DNA of 64,000 nucleotides from DATEAV01 sp964575425 (GTDB lineage: Bacteria > Chloroflexota > Anaerolineae > Anaerolineales > E44-bin32): contig CAZNRD010000006.1 in the NCBI GenBank assembly GCA_964575425.1, positions 1-64,000 on the forward strand, read 5' to 3'. Both the position numbers and the translations under genes were made by a program. Each line of letters starts with the position of its first letter. Position 1 is the first letter of the stretch. Shown one piece after another: positions 8,045 through 16,818 of the stretch. Under the pieces are notes generated by a model. It was not told where the DNA came from. It ran no database searches and saw only the letters and a list, made by a program, of their open reading frames with translations.

Positions 8045-9574
8045 CTACCCCTTCGTGCCGGGATAGGGCATCGGGGGAAGCGGAGCCGGCACTTCTTCGG
8101 AGGGGCCGGGCGCCTCGATAGGCTGGGTCGGCTGCCTCTGCCCGCTGTCGAGGCCGAGGAAGCCGAGGAAAGCCCGCACCAGTATCTGCCAGAAGGTTTC
8201 CGGCGGGAGGGGCTCTCCGCCGCCGGGGATCACTTCCCCTTCGCCTTCCGGAGGCGTCGGAGGTTCCATCACCTCGACGAGCAAGCTCTGCTCGACCGAT
8301 TGCGGCTGGTTGAAGTCGTCCAGGTAGTTGACGGTCACCCGGACCTGAAGGGGGCCTGGCTCGGTGGGCAAGGCGGTAGCATCGAGGGTGAAGTAGCCGC
8401 CTGGATCGAGGTAGCCGACAAGCATGGAGTTGTTGGTCATTTCGGCGCCCTGGGCGGTGACTTCCATCCGGCCCAGGATGACACTCTTGCGGCCCAGGTT
8501 GACGATTTGCACGGGGAGGACGACCGGCTGGCCGGCGAAGGCGGGGTCGAGTGGGCGGTAGAAGCTGATGTCGAGCAGCGGCGGCGAAAGGACCAGGAGC
8601 GTGATCACCTGGTCGTCGGTGAGATTGCTGCCGCGTTCGTCACCGTAGGCAAAGGTGACGCGGATGGTGTAGGCGCCGGGCTCGGTGGTGCCGTTGACGA
8701 TGAGGTCCTGGGAGACCAGCAGCGACTGTTGGGCTGGCAGGTCGCCCAGAAACTGGACGTTCGACGAGCCGACGGGTGCGAAGCGGCTGAAGTCGCCGGA
8801 GGCCCCGGAAAGGCCGCCGTCGCCACCTGCGCCGGGAGTTCCGGCCGCGCCGCCGCTGCTCGAGCCGCCGCCGAGGATCATGGTGATGCGCCGCGCGGTT
8901 GTGCCCCCGAGGTTATGCACCTCCAGGTCGAGGCGGAAGCGGGCCCCGGGGGTGAGGAGGTCGATGTCGGTATGGTAGGCGCGGATCAGCAGCTGTGGGC
9001 GTGGACCCGGGGTAGGGGTGCGGGTGGGGACGGGGCCGGCGGGTCGCGGGGCAGATCCGATGGGCAGGCTGAGGGTGAAGACCTCGCTGTAAGGGTCTCC
9101 GGCAGAGTTGGTGTAGCTGACCGAAAGTTGAATCGTTCCCAGCTTGCCGGCCATCAGGGAGGGGCTGGCCGTGAGCGGCTGGGAATACCAGGTCGAGGCG
9201 CCGGCGCCGATGATGCCGGCGGCAACCACGCCGCCGTTGCCGCGGGGAACGAAGTCGCCCGTGGCGAAGGTCGCCACGACGTTGAAGGCCGTCTGGCCCC
9301 CGGGATTTCCCAGGCGGAAGGCAAGGTCGAACTCCTGGCCAGGGGTGACGCTGTAGCTCCCGGCTCTGTAGGCGAGCAGCACGATGAAGGGCCGGTCGTA
9401 CGCCGAAGGGGTGTTCGTGGGAGCGGGAGGCGGGGACGGAGTATCTGGGGTCTGACGCGAGGGCGCGGCCAGAGAGGACTGCGACGAGAGGGCCAGGAGC
9501 AGCAGGAGCGCCAGGCTGACGATGCTTGCTATCCGGGGTCGCGTAGGTGGGTGCGGAATGGAAGTCGAAGGCAT
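8045..9574 (-). CDS. secreted CARDB-domain protein
   Basis: A 509-residue protein with a signal peptide (hydrophobic core about 18-32, cut near SLAAPS). A Pro/Thr-rich linker follows, then repeated beta-sandwich modules of CARDB/S-layer type, recognised by phrases such as RLGNPGGQTAFNVVATF, EVHNLGGTTARRITMIL and QIVNLGRKSVILGRMEV at about 150-residue spacing. A Gly/Ser-rich insert splits the second module. Encoded between the ABC ATPase and the FtsX permease, it is probably the extracytoplasmic partner of that transporter. Confidence 0.8.
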   Translation of the reverse strand: MPSTSIPHPPTRPRIASIVSLALLLLLALSSQSSLAAPSRQTPDTPSPPPAPTNTPSAYDRPFIVLLAYRAGSYSVTPGQEFDLAFRLGNPGGQTAFNVVATFATGDFVPRGNGGVVAAGIIGAGASTWYSQPLTASPSLMAGKLGTIQLSVSYTNSAGDPYSEVFTLSLPIGSAPRPAGPVPTRTPTPGPRPQLLIRAYHTDIDLLTPGARFRLDLEVHNLGGTTARRITMILGGGSSSGGAAGTPGAGGDGGLSGASGDFSRFAPVGSSNVQFLGDLPAQQSLLVSQDLIVNGTTEPGAYTIRVTFAYGDERGSNLTDDQVITLLVLSPPLLDISFYRPLDPAFAGQPVVLPVQIVNLGRKSVILGRMEVTAQGAEMTNNSMLVGYLDPGGYFTLDATALPTEPGPLQVRVTVNYLDDFNQPQSVEQSLLVEVMEPPTPPEGEGEVIPGGGEPLPPETFWQILVRAFLGFLGLDSGQRQPTQPIEAPGPSEEVPAPLPPMPYPGTKG

Positions 9575-9589
9575 GGCGGTCCGTCTCCG

Positions 9590-10315
9590 TCAGGAGTGAG
9601 GGTGCGAGGCCGCAAGCTGCAGGGCGGCCTCGTACTCTGGTTCAGGGACGACCCGGCCATCGAGCAGGCGGATGATGTCGGTGGTGAAGCGGGTGATGCG
9701 CGGGTCGTGGCTGACGACGATAACCGTGCGGCCCTGGCTGTGCAGTTCGGCCAGCAGGTTCATGATCTGCAGCCCCGTGCGGCTGTCGAGGTTGCCGGTC
9801 GGCTCGTCGGCCAGGATGAGAAGTGGATCAAGGGCGAGAGCGCGAGCGGCGGCGACGCGCTGCTGCTCGCCTCCGGAAAGCTCATCCGGACGGTGAAAGG
9901 CCCTGTCGGCGACACCGACTTGGTCGAGCCGATGGTGGGCCCTGGCCAACCTCTGACGTCGAGGCACACCGGCGAAGCGCAGCGGGAAAGCGACGTTCTC
10001 CAGAGCCGTCATGCTGGCCATCAGGTTGAAGGTCTGGAAGATGAAACCCACCGATCGGCGCCGGTAGGCGGCCAGCGCGTTCTCATCCATGGTTTCGAGG
10101 TCCATACCGTCGACCAGAATGCGTCCGGCCGTGGCCCGATCGAGGCCTCCCAGGAGGTGGAGCAGGGTGCTCTTGCCCGAGCCGGATGGGCCGATCACGC
10201 CAGTGAACGAGTTGCGCCGGACGCTCAGGTGCACGTCCGTCAGGGCGTGGACGCGCTCGCGTCCCATGATGTAGGTCTTGCAGAGACCCTCGGCTCGAAG
10301 GAGAACCTCGTCCAT
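9590..10315 (-). CDS. ABC transporter ATPase, LolD/MacB type
   Basis: A 241-residue nucleotide-binding subunit with Walker A GPSGSGKST (about 42-50), signature LSGGEQQRVAAARAL (146-160), Walker B LLILADEPTGNLDS (165-178) and H-loop SHD. The EPTGNLDS motif is characteristic of the LolD/FtsE/MacB family that partners FtsX permeases. The ATG at 10315 overlaps the stop of the upstream Yip1-like gene by one base. An antisense-strand frame extends far upstream, but the ATPase homology begins at this ATG. Confidence 0.93.
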   Translation of the reverse strand: MDEVLLRAEGLCKTYIMGRERVHALTDVHLSVRRNSFTGVIGPSGSGKSTLLHLLGGLDRATAGRILVDGMDLETMDENALAAYRRRSVGFIFQTFNLMASMTALENVAFPLRFAGVPRRQRLARAHHRLDQVGVADRAFHRPDELSGGEQQRVAAARALALDPLLILADEPTGNLDSRTGLQIMNLLAELHSQGRTVIVVSHDPRITRFTTDIIRLLDGRVVPEPEYEAALQLAASHPHS

Positions 10316-11103
10316 CAGAACAAGAAAGGTCGGATGATCGTGAGGGACGAGAGGCGGCCGATGACGACCGACGGGACAACCTGCATCATCAGCAGCACAA
10401 CCTCCGTCAGCAGGACACTGGCCCAAGCCTTGCGCGGCCCCGGATCGGTGCCCGAGCGCACGGCGATCACCAGGAGCAGGACATGCCACACGAAGTAGAC
10501 GTCGATCAGAGCGAGGAGCGCGGCTGAGGCGGTGGCAAACGGTGCATCGCCGCTGGCAACCAGGCCGGACAGCCCGGGGGAGGCGATCAAGCGGTGGCTG
10601 CCCCACATGTACAGGCTGCGCACGACGTCGCGCAGTGCGAAGGGGAGGCCAGCCCATGCGACACGGTTCATCATCGAGCGCATGGTGGCGCGTCCGCCGA
10701 GGAGCGTCGTCGTCAGGTGCAGCAGGGCCCCGGTGATCAGCCATCCGGCCCAGACGCGGGCCAGGGCGCCGAGGGCCGGGAAGAGGTGGGTGAACGTCGT
10801 CCCGGCTGTCGCCTGCTGCGCCTGGAGGATCTGCGCCTGCTGCTCCGGGGTGTAGTACTGGAAATCCGGCGGCAGCACGGGAGGTGTGTTGAGCACCGCT
10901 TCTCGCCGCAGGGGACCAGCGACGAGGACGGCAAGCAGGGCGGTCAGCGTCATCAGGAGGATTGGTGTGAGCCAGGTATCCGATGGGTGCTCCGCGATGG
11001 CGGGGAAGACACGCCTTGGGCGAAACAGCGCTGGGAGGGCCAAGTCGATGCGGAAGCGCCGAGGCGCTTCTGGCATGGGGAGCGGTGGGGTGATGTCGGT
11101 CAT
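10315..11103 (-). CDS. Yip1-family membrane protein
   Basis: A protein of about 262 residues with five hydrophobic segments (near PILLMTLTALLAVLVAG, LGALARVWAGWLITGALLHL, the GLPFALRDVVRSLYM region, ASAALLALIDVYFVWHVLLLVIAV and TEVVLLMMQVVPSVVIG), matching the bacterial Yip1/YIF1 domain. It is the first gene of the ABC operon. The start is set at 11103 because TATAAT lies 7 bp upstream with no ribosome-binding site, which suggests a leaderless message; ATG 11112 and 11145 are upstream alternatives that would lie on or before the -10 box. Confidence 0.75.
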   Translation of the reverse strand: MTDITPPLPMPEAPRRFRIDLALPALFRPRRVFPAIAEHPSDTWLTPILLMTLTALLAVLVAGPLRREAVLNTPPVLPPDFQYYTPEQQAQILQAQQATAGTTFTHLFPALGALARVWAGWLITGALLHLTTTLLGGRATMRSMMNRVAWAGLPFALRDVVRSLYMWGSHRLIASPGLSGLVASGDAPFATASAALLALIDVYFVWHVLLLVIAVRSGTDPGPRKAWASVLLTEVVLLMMQVVPSVVIGRLSSLTIIRPFLF

Positions 11104-11110
11104 GCGGCGC

Positions 11111-11116
11111 ATTATA
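11111..11116 (-). promoter_or_regulatory. -10 box of the ABC operon, leaderless layout
   Basis: Minus-strand TATAAT (11116-11111) is separated by GCGCCGC from ATGACCGAC at 11103. Spacing and downstream sequence match the ruvB start region at 5318-5331. Confidence 0.6.
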
Positions 11117-11486
11117 CCGTATCCTGCTGGGTGGAGAGATGGCAAGGAACAGACGCGTCCCGGTCGGTTTCCCTACTGCGCATAGCCAAAGGCGGTTTGT
11201 AAGCTTCATCCCTCTTGCCAAGTTCGCAACGCAAGAGGGATGGTGGATTGGAGGAGGCAACTGAGGTTGTACTGGTGTGAGGCGGCAGCTGGGTGCTGGT
11301 TCCACCTGGATTGTGTCGCGCTTGGCTTGGCGAACGGATACCACTCCGCGATAGAGGTCCCTCTGCGCCTGCAGGCGGCGTGGCAGGCCCCAGGCGTTGA
11401 AGGGGCGGAAGGGCTGGGGATGTGCGAGGGTTTGCGCGCGATGCCTGAGGCAGGCGGGGTGATTCAACAGTCGCTTGGGGCGCCAG
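11117..11486. other. intergenic region with a 12-bp inverted repeat
   Basis: No confident gene lies between the divergent Yip1 and metallo-hydrolase genes. CATCCCTCTTGC (11207-11218) pairs perfectly with 11231-11242 around a 12-base loop, a strong hairpin of unknown role. The 11-mer ATTCAACAGTC (11462-11472) matches 43-53. On the minus strand, 11250-11470 stays open and has a protein-like ring, perhaps a decayed transposase fragment, but it was not identified. Confidence 0.35.
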
Positions 11487-11515
11487 TTGACAGATCCGCT
11501 TGTACTGCGGATAAT
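11487..11515 (+). promoter_or_regulatory. promoter of the metallo-hydrolase gene
   Basis: Consensus TTGACA (11487-11492), a 17-bp spacer and GATAAT (11510-11515). The start near 11522 leaves a 40-nt leader before ATG 11562. Confidence 0.7.
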
Positions 11516-11561
11516 TGGCATGTGTGGGAGCCACTCCCGCGATACGGGACCGGGAAACCAG

Positions 11562-12338
11562 ATGCGCCTGACACTGATCGGCCACATGACGGTACGCGTG
11601 GAGCTCGACGGGATGGCCCTGCTGACCGACCCCTGGTTCGGTCCGCACACCTGGCTGGAGCGCCGCCTGGCTCCCCGCACCGTCCCCCCCGCCCTCTGCC
11701 CGGATGATCTCCCGCGCATAGATGCCCTGATCGTCTCGCATGACCATCTGGACCACCTCGACAAGACCGCGCTGGCCCTGGCCCGACGACTGGGCTGCCC
11801 GGTTATCGGATCCCAGAAGGCTGCCAGGATGGCGGCACGCGTCGGGGTGCGGGAGGCCATTCCCCTGCGGGCCGGTCAGAACACCGCCCTGGGCCCACTC
11901 ACCGTCCACGCCGTCCGCGCCGACCACCCCCTGGCCAGCGATGCGGTCGGATTTGTCGTCGCCGGCAGCCAGGCGGCCTACTTCAGCGGCGACACCCGCT
12001 GCACGCCTGAACTGATTCAGAGTCTGAAGCCCTTCGCCCTGGACGTGGCCATGCTGCAAGCCGCCTGTGCCCACTACCCCTTCTTCGGCGACGACGGCAT
12101 GGCCCTGGCGCAGGCAGCTGCCCTCGCTCGCGCCGTGCGCCCCCGCTGGATCGTCCCCCTGCATCTCCACTGCGTCGGCAAGTGGCTGGACAGGCCAGCA
12201 CGAATACGCGTGCAGAGGGACGACCTCGAGAGTGTGCAAGCGGCCCTCACAGATTGGGCGGCAGCCCTCGGGGCAGAAGGATTGCGCGTGCATCTGCTGG
12301 AACCGGGGCAGCCATGGGAGGTGGATGCTGCGGGGTGA
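11562..12338 (+). CDS. UlaG-like metallo-beta-lactamase-fold hydrolase
   Basis: A 258-residue cytosolic hydrolase of the metallo-beta-lactamase superfamily. It shows the zinc motif SHDHLDHLD (HxHxDH), a later FSGDTRC (metal-bridging Asp) and the C-terminal VPLHLHC histidine. The N-terminal LTLIGHMTVRVELDGMALLTDPWF is typical of the UlaG/YcjG-type L-ascorbate-6-phosphate lactonase and N-acyl-PE hydrolase branch. Its substrate cannot be assigned; the sugar-acid genes that follow make a lactonase attractive, but the 73-bp gap does not prove co-transcription. Start 11562 fits the family N-terminus and the promoter position. Confidence 0.85.
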   Translation: MRLTLIGHMTVRVELDGMALLTDPWFGPHTWLERRLAPRTVPPALCPDDLPRIDALIVSHDHLDHLDKTALALARRLGCPVIGSQKAARMAARVGVREAIPLRAGQNTALGPLTVHAVRADHPLASDAVGFVVAGSQAAYFSGDTRCTPELIQSLKPFALDVAMLQAACAHYPFFGDDGMALAQAAALARAVRPRWIVPLHLHCVGKWLDRPARIRVQRDDLESVQAALTDWAAALGAEGLRVHLLEPGQPWEVDAAG

Positions 12339-12411
12339 TAGGAAACATCAACGCATCTCTTCGCGAGTCCACAAGGAAACCGCGCACGAATGCCACGGGA
12401 GGACAGCCACG

Positions 12412-13080
12412 ATGGCAGCCGACGAGACTGCAGTGCATCAAATGGCGGAGCGATACAAGCGGGTGCGCACCCCGGCTATTGCGGACATCCTGGACCAGAA
12501 GGGACTCTTCCACCAGATACTCCCACCCCAAATCCAGGCCGTGATGCCAGGGATGCGCGTGGCGGGTCCGGCACTCACAGTCAAAGGCACCCCCACCATT
12601 GTCCATAAGGATGAGTACCTTCAGGTCGCAGTCGAGGCCTACGCAGCATTGCAGCCTGGCCAGGTGGTCGTCTACGACACCTCCAATGACCCTGGAAGCG
12701 CCCACTGGGGCGAGATGATCAGCACGGCGACGCAGGCCAAGGGCTGCGGGGGCGCGGTCATAGACGGAGGCTTGCGGGACGTGGAGGCGATCGCGGAGCT
12801 CGGCTTTCCCGTCTTTGCCCGCTACAAGACGCCCGCCGACATCCGCGGGCGTTGGCGCTATGTGGAAATCAACGTCCCCATCCGCATCAGCGATGTCCTG
12901 ATCCGGCCCGGCGACTGGGCGGTAGGTGATGCCAACGGTGTGGTCATCATCCCCCAGGACCTGGCCACTGAAGTCCTGCTGGCGGCGGAGCAAGTGATGG
13001 ACACGGAGCGGAAGATCTGGGAGGAGTTGCGCGCCGGCGAGCATCCGCTCACGGTCTTCATGAAGTACGGGCGCTTCTGA
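12412..13080 (+). CDS. RraA/HMG-aldolase family protein
   Basis: A 222-residue member of the RraA-like family, which includes metal-dependent class II aldolases acting on 4-hydroxy-2-oxo acids (HMG/CHA aldolase) and the RNase E inhibitor RraA. Diagnostic segments are RVRTPAIADILD, the substrate loop WGEMISTATQAKGCGGAVIDGGLRD (Gly-Gly-x-Arg-Asp with catalytic Arg and metal-binding Asp) and GDWAVGDANGVVIIP. GGGAGG lies upstream of ATG 12412. It is first in the sugar-acid island and 11 bp before the dehydratase, so it may act as the retro-aldolase for a 2-keto-3-deoxy acid; this is an inference. Confidence 0.85.
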   Translation: MAADETAVHQMAERYKRVRTPAIADILDQKGLFHQILPPQIQAVMPGMRVAGPALTVKGTPTIVHKDEYLQVAVEAYAALQPGQVVVYDTSNDPGSAHWGEMISTATQAKGCGGAVIDGGLRDVEAIAELGFPVFARYKTPADIRGRWRYVEINVPIRISDVLIRPGDWAVGDANGVVIIPQDLATEVLLAAEQVMDTERKIWEELRAGEHPLTVFMKYGRF

Positions 13081-13091
13081 CGGAGGGGAGG

Positions 13092-14300
13092 ATGAGGATC
13101 ACCGACCTGATCGTCACCCCGGTCGCCATGCCGCTGGAGACCCCTTTGGCTCACGCCTGGGGCGTTCACCAGGGATTCGGTCGGGTGATCATCCAGGTGG
13201 TCACCGATGAGGGACTGGTCGGCCTGGGCGAGACGACGCTGACGCCCAGTGGCCGTCAGATGGAAGAAGTGCTCCGCTCGTGCAAGCCGCTGATCCAAGC
13301 GGAGGACCCCTTCAACCTTGAACGGCTGCGCTGGAAGGTGAGCAACCCCTTCTACGTGCGCATGTTTGGCCCCAACCTCATCAACGCCTACGCCGCCATT
13401 GAGTTTGCGTGCCTGGATATCCAGGGACAAATCGTTGGGCGCCCCATCTGCGACCTGCTCGGCGGGCGGATGCGCGACCGGGTGCCGGTCTCGGCCTATA
13501 TCTTCTACGAGACGCCGCCCGGGGGAGAGGAGCTGCTCCCCTGGGAGGAGGCGGACTCCCGGATTGTGGCGAAGTGCGCCGAACTGGTCGAGGGGAAGGG
13601 CTGCCGGGCCATCAAATTCAAAGGAGGCGTCTATCCGCCCCACCTGGAGGCGGAGACGGTACGCCATCTCCGGGGGCGGTTCCCCGATGTCCCTATCCGG
13701 CTGGATCCCAACAGTTCCTGGGCGTTGACAACGGCGGTGCGGATCGCCCGCGAGCTGGCCGACAGCGGCCTGGAGTACCTCGAAGACCCGGTGTGGGGGC
13801 TCTCCGGGATGGCAAAACTCAAGCGGTTGGCCCCCTGGATGCCGCTGGCCTCCAACATGGCTTGCTTCGGCTTCGAGGATATCGCCCCGTCGACGCTGCT
13901 GGACGCGGTGGATGTGGTCCTGGCCGACCCGCACTGGTACGGCGGCTTGCGCGCCACGCGCGCCCTCGCCCAACTCTGTGAGACCTTCGGGCTGGACATG
14001 GGCATGCACTCCGGCACCGAGTTCGGCGTTTCTCTGGCAGCAGTGCTCCACCTGGCCGCTGCGTTGCCCAGCATCCATCACGCTCCCGACATCCACTACC
14101 ACTACCTGAGGGATGACATCATCCAGGACGGACCGATGCCCTATGAGGATGGCGCCATTCAGGTGCCGACAGGGGCCGGCCTGGGGGTGAAACTGGATGC
14201 CGATAAGCTTGCCCAGTACCACCAGGTGTACGAGTGGTATATCACCACACTGGCCACTCAGCCGCGCCGGGAACCGATCTACACGAAAGCAAGGTGGTGA
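13092..14300 (+). CDS. enolase-superfamily sugar-acid dehydratase
   Basis: A 402-residue mandelate-racemase/muconate-lactonising-type enzyme. Visible signatures are the N-terminal capping domain, IKFKGGVY (catalytic Lys region, Lys-x-Lys variant), metal ligands in RLDPNSSW (Asp) and YLEDPVWG (Glu), SNMACFGFED (third ligand region), and MHSGTEFGVSL, whose His is the second catalytic base. The NMAC and HSGTE motifs resemble the glucarate dehydratase subgroup, so dehydration of an aldarate or aldonate to a 2-keto-3-deoxy acid is likely. The exact substrate is not determinable. GGAGG precedes the ATG by about 6 bp. Confidence 0.88.
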   Translation: MRITDLIVTPVAMPLETPLAHAWGVHQGFGRVIIQVVTDEGLVGLGETTLTPSGRQMEEVLRSCKPLIQAEDPFNLERLRWKVSNPFYVRMFGPNLINAYAAIEFACLDIQGQIVGRPICDLLGGRMRDRVPVSAYIFYETPPGGEELLPWEEADSRIVAKCAELVEGKGCRAIKFKGGVYPPHLEAETVRHLRGRFPDVPIRLDPNSSWALTTAVRIARELADSGLEYLEDPVWGLSGMAKLKRLAPWMPLASNMACFGFEDIAPSTLLDAVDVVLADPHWYGGLRATRALAQLCETFGLDMGMHSGTEFGVSLAAVLHLAAALPSIHHAPDIHYHYLRDDIIQDGPMPYEDGAIQVPTGAGLGVKLDADKLAQYHQVYEWYITTLATQPRREPIYTKARW

Positions 14301-14435
14301 TGCGCTGACCGTTATCCGCGTCAGCGCAGGCTGACGCCTGGCGCCGTGGTCGCCCAGGAAAGGCCGATCGTCAATCCGCGCGGTTGTTGTCGGATTCGCA
14401 AGTCAGCCTGCAAGGGTCGTCACGAGGAGCAACCA

Positions 14436-15788
14436 ATGGGCAATGACCTTGGAGAAGCAGGCGTGGTGGGGGAAGCACCGCGAGGCTGGAGACGGCTGGT
14501 TACGCTCGGGCCGGGCATCGTCTGGGCAGCCAGCGCTGTGGGCGTGTCGGAACTGGTCTTCGCCACGCGCGCGGGTGCGCTCTACGGCATGGCCCTGCTG
14601 TGGGCTCCGCTGCTCTCGCTTTTCATCAAGTATTTCATGACGGAGATGGTGGGCGCCTATACCATAGCCACTGGTGAGAACGTGGTCACGGCCTTCTCAC
14701 GGGTGGAGGTCAAGGCAGGAAGACTGAGGCTCCTGCCGCGCGGCTGGATCCTCTGGCTGTTGTGGGTATTGTTTGTTTTCAGCATTGCCGGGATGGCTGG
14801 CTGCGCGCTGGCAGTGGGGGCTGCACTGTACGCGCTTGTTCCTGCCCTCCCGTTCGCTATCTGGTCGCTGATGGCCCTGGCGGTCGTCGGCATCATCCTC
14901 TTCTGGGGGAGTTATGGCGCGCTGACCCGGGTTTCACGCGTGCTGGTGGCTGTGATGGTCTTCTTCGTTTTCTATGCGATCGCGCAGGCGCTGCCGCCGG
15001 TCGGCGAAATCCTGGGCGGGTTGGTCCCCAGAGTGCCAGCGGGCTCACCGCCCGAGCTCATCCCCCTGCTGGGCTGGGCGGGCGCCGGCGCCGTGGGTAC
15101 GGTGTGGTTCTCCATGTGGGCGCAGGCCAGCAACCGTGGTATGGCAGGCAAGAAAGGAGAACCCGCGGCCGCTGACGTGCCGCGCATCAAGGCCTGGATC
15201 CAGCTCAACCGCATGGACCTGATTGTCAGCACGGTGATCACGGCTATCCTTACCACCGGTTTCCTCATCGCAGGCGCTGTCATACTCAGGCCGCTGGGTA
15301 CCGTGCCGGAGGGAGATGCCCTTGGTATCGTGCTCTCACAAATCGCCGGGCAGCACTGGGGCAGAGCCGGCGAAGCCATTTTCCTGCTGGGAATACTGGG
15401 CACGCTCTTCAGCACGCTGCTGGCCAACATAGACGGCATCTGCCGTGTGGCTGCCAGCGCAGTTGGCTTCTACCAGGGCAAGAAGGAGCCGCCCAAGAGG
15501 TGGTACAACATCTTCCTGGTCATCTATCTACTGACTTCGGCTCTCCTGGCCCTCGTCGTCCGCGCGCCGGTCTTTATGCTGCAGATCACGGCCGCGGTTG
15601 ATACGATGCTCATACCCATCATCGCAGTGATGGCCATCCACATCTGCCGCAAGTACCTGCCGATTGAGTTTCATCCTGCCCGCTTCACCCTCGTCATGAC
15701 GTATGTGTGCGCTGCATTCTTCACCTTCTTCATCATCCTCTTGGTGGTTGCCATAGCCAGCGGTGTGAAGTTCGCCTCGGCGGGGTGA
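14436..15788 (+). CDS. Nramp-family transporter lacking metal motifs
   Basis: A polytopic 450-residue protein of the Nramp (LeuT-fold) family with about 11 membrane helices. In true Mn/Fe transporters TM1 carries DPGN and TM6 carries MPH. Here the TM1 region reads LGPGIVWAASAVGVSEL and the TM6 equivalent reads TVWFSMWAQASN, so the metal ligands Asp, Asn and Met are absent. It sits between the dehydratase and the epimerase in the sugar-acid island, hinting that it imports an organic acid or another cation rather than Mn2+. GAGGAG at 14424 supports ATG 14436. Confidence 0.85.
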   Translation: MGNDLGEAGVVGEAPRGWRRLVTLGPGIVWAASAVGVSELVFATRAGALYGMALLWAPLLSLFIKYFMTEMVGAYTIATGENVVTAFSRVEVKAGRLRLLPRGWILWLLWVLFVFSIAGMAGCALAVGAALYALVPALPFAIWSLMALAVVGIILFWGSYGALTRVSRVLVAVMVFFVFYAIAQALPPVGEILGGLVPRVPAGSPPELIPLLGWAGAGAVGTVWFSMWAQASNRGMAGKKGEPAAADVPRIKAWIQLNRMDLIVSTVITAILTTGFLIAGAVILRPLGTVPEGDALGIVLSQIAGQHWGRAGEAIFLLGILGTLFSTLLANIDGICRVAASAVGFYQGKKEPPKRWYNIFLVIYLLTSALLALVVRAPVFMLQITAAVDTMLIPIIAVMAIHICRKYLPIEFHPARFTLVMTYVCAAFFTFFIILLVVAIASGVKFASAG

Positions 15789-15843
15789 TAACACAAATGG
15801 GCCGTCCTCATCCTGAGCAGTCCAGGTTCGAGAGGAGGCAGGA

Positions 15844-16818
15844 ATGACACTCCATCTGGTGACCGGAGGCGCCGGTTTTCTGGGCCGGTACCTGGTTCGT
15901 GGCCTCCGGGCGCGGGGCGACCGGGTGCGCGCGCTGGACCTGCACCGTCCCGACGACCCCGACCCCGATTTGGAGTGGGTGGTCGCTGACGTCCGGGACG
16001 CCGACGCGGTGCGGCGGGCCTGTGGGAGCGCGGAGGTTGTCCACCACCTGGCCGCGCTTATCCCGCAGCGCCGGGCCGACCCGGAGACCATGCGGGCGGT
16101 CAATGTGGGCGGGACAAAGAACGTGCTGGAGGCCGCCCGCGCCGCCGGAGCGCGCCGGGTGGTGTTTTTCTCCAGCGTCGAAGTCTTCGGCGTGCCCGCC
16201 GTCGTCCCCTGCCCGGAGGACGGTCCGCTGGCCCCGCTGGGGGAGTACGGGCGCAACAAGATCGCCGCCGAGGCCCACTGCCGGGAGGCGGCGGCCCAGG
16301 GGCTGGAGGTGGTCATCCTGCGCTCGCCGACCATCATCGGCCCGGGGCTGGAAGAGCCGTTCCTGGTGGGGCTGATGGCTGCCATCCGGGATGGGAAGCC
16401 GGTGACGCTCCTCGGACGAGGCCAGAATCGTTTTCAATTCGTCCACGCGGCGGACGTCGTCTCTGCCTGTCTTCTGGCCGCGGATCTGCCGGCAGCCGTG
16501 GGGGAGACCTTCCACATCGGCAGCGCTGATGTCCCGCCCATTCGGGCGATGGTGGAAGCCGTGATCGCCCGGACCAACTCCACCTCCACCATCCAGGCTG
16601 TCCCGGTCTGGCTGGCCCGGCTGGCGGTGGCCATTCTCCATCCTTTCGGCAAGGCCCCCTTGGAACCGGAGCACCTGCCCATCGCCGTCGCCGACTATGT
16701 GTTCGACATCTCCAGGGCCCGTCGTGTGTTGGGGTGGGAACCCCGCTGGGGGAACGTGGAAGCGGTTCTGGATACCTACCGGTCCGACTTTGTCAGCAAG
16801 CGCGAGGAAGGACAGTGA
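15844..16818 (+). CDS. NAD-dependent epimerase/dehydrogenase (extended SDR)
   Basis: A 324-residue extended short-chain dehydrogenase. TGGAGFLG (8-15) is the NAD-binding loop. FFSSVEVFG supplies the catalytic Ser and EYGRNK the Tyr-x3-Lys pair. The overall pattern is 3-beta-HSD/UDP-sugar epimerase-like. In this island it could oxidise a sugar or uronate to the lactone/acid that feeds the dehydratase, but a nucleotide-sugar epimerase cannot be excluded. An AGAGGAGG site precedes ATG 15844. It follows the transporter by 55 bp, likely in the same operon. Confidence 0.85.
   Translation: MTLHLVTGGAGFLGRYLVRGLRARGDRVRALDLHRPDDPDPDLEWVVADVRDADAVRRACGSAEVVHHLAALIPQRRADPETMRAVNVGGTKNVLEAARAAGARRVVFFSSVEVFGVPAVVPCPEDGPLAPLGEYGRNKIAAEAHCREAAAQGLEVVILRSPTIIGPGLEEPFLVGLMAAIRDGKPVTLLGRGQNRFQFVHAADVVSACLLAADLPAAVGETFHIGSADVPPIRAMVEAVIARTNSTSTIQAVPVWLARLAVAILHPFGKAPLEPEHLPIAVADYVFDISRARRVLGWEPRWGNVEAVLDTYRSDFVSKREEGQ

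Noticed and set aside
10316..11860. Minus-strand frame extending the ABC ATPase upstream
   Set aside because: The frame runs through the Yip1 gene and intergenic sequence; ATPase homology begins at ATG 10315.
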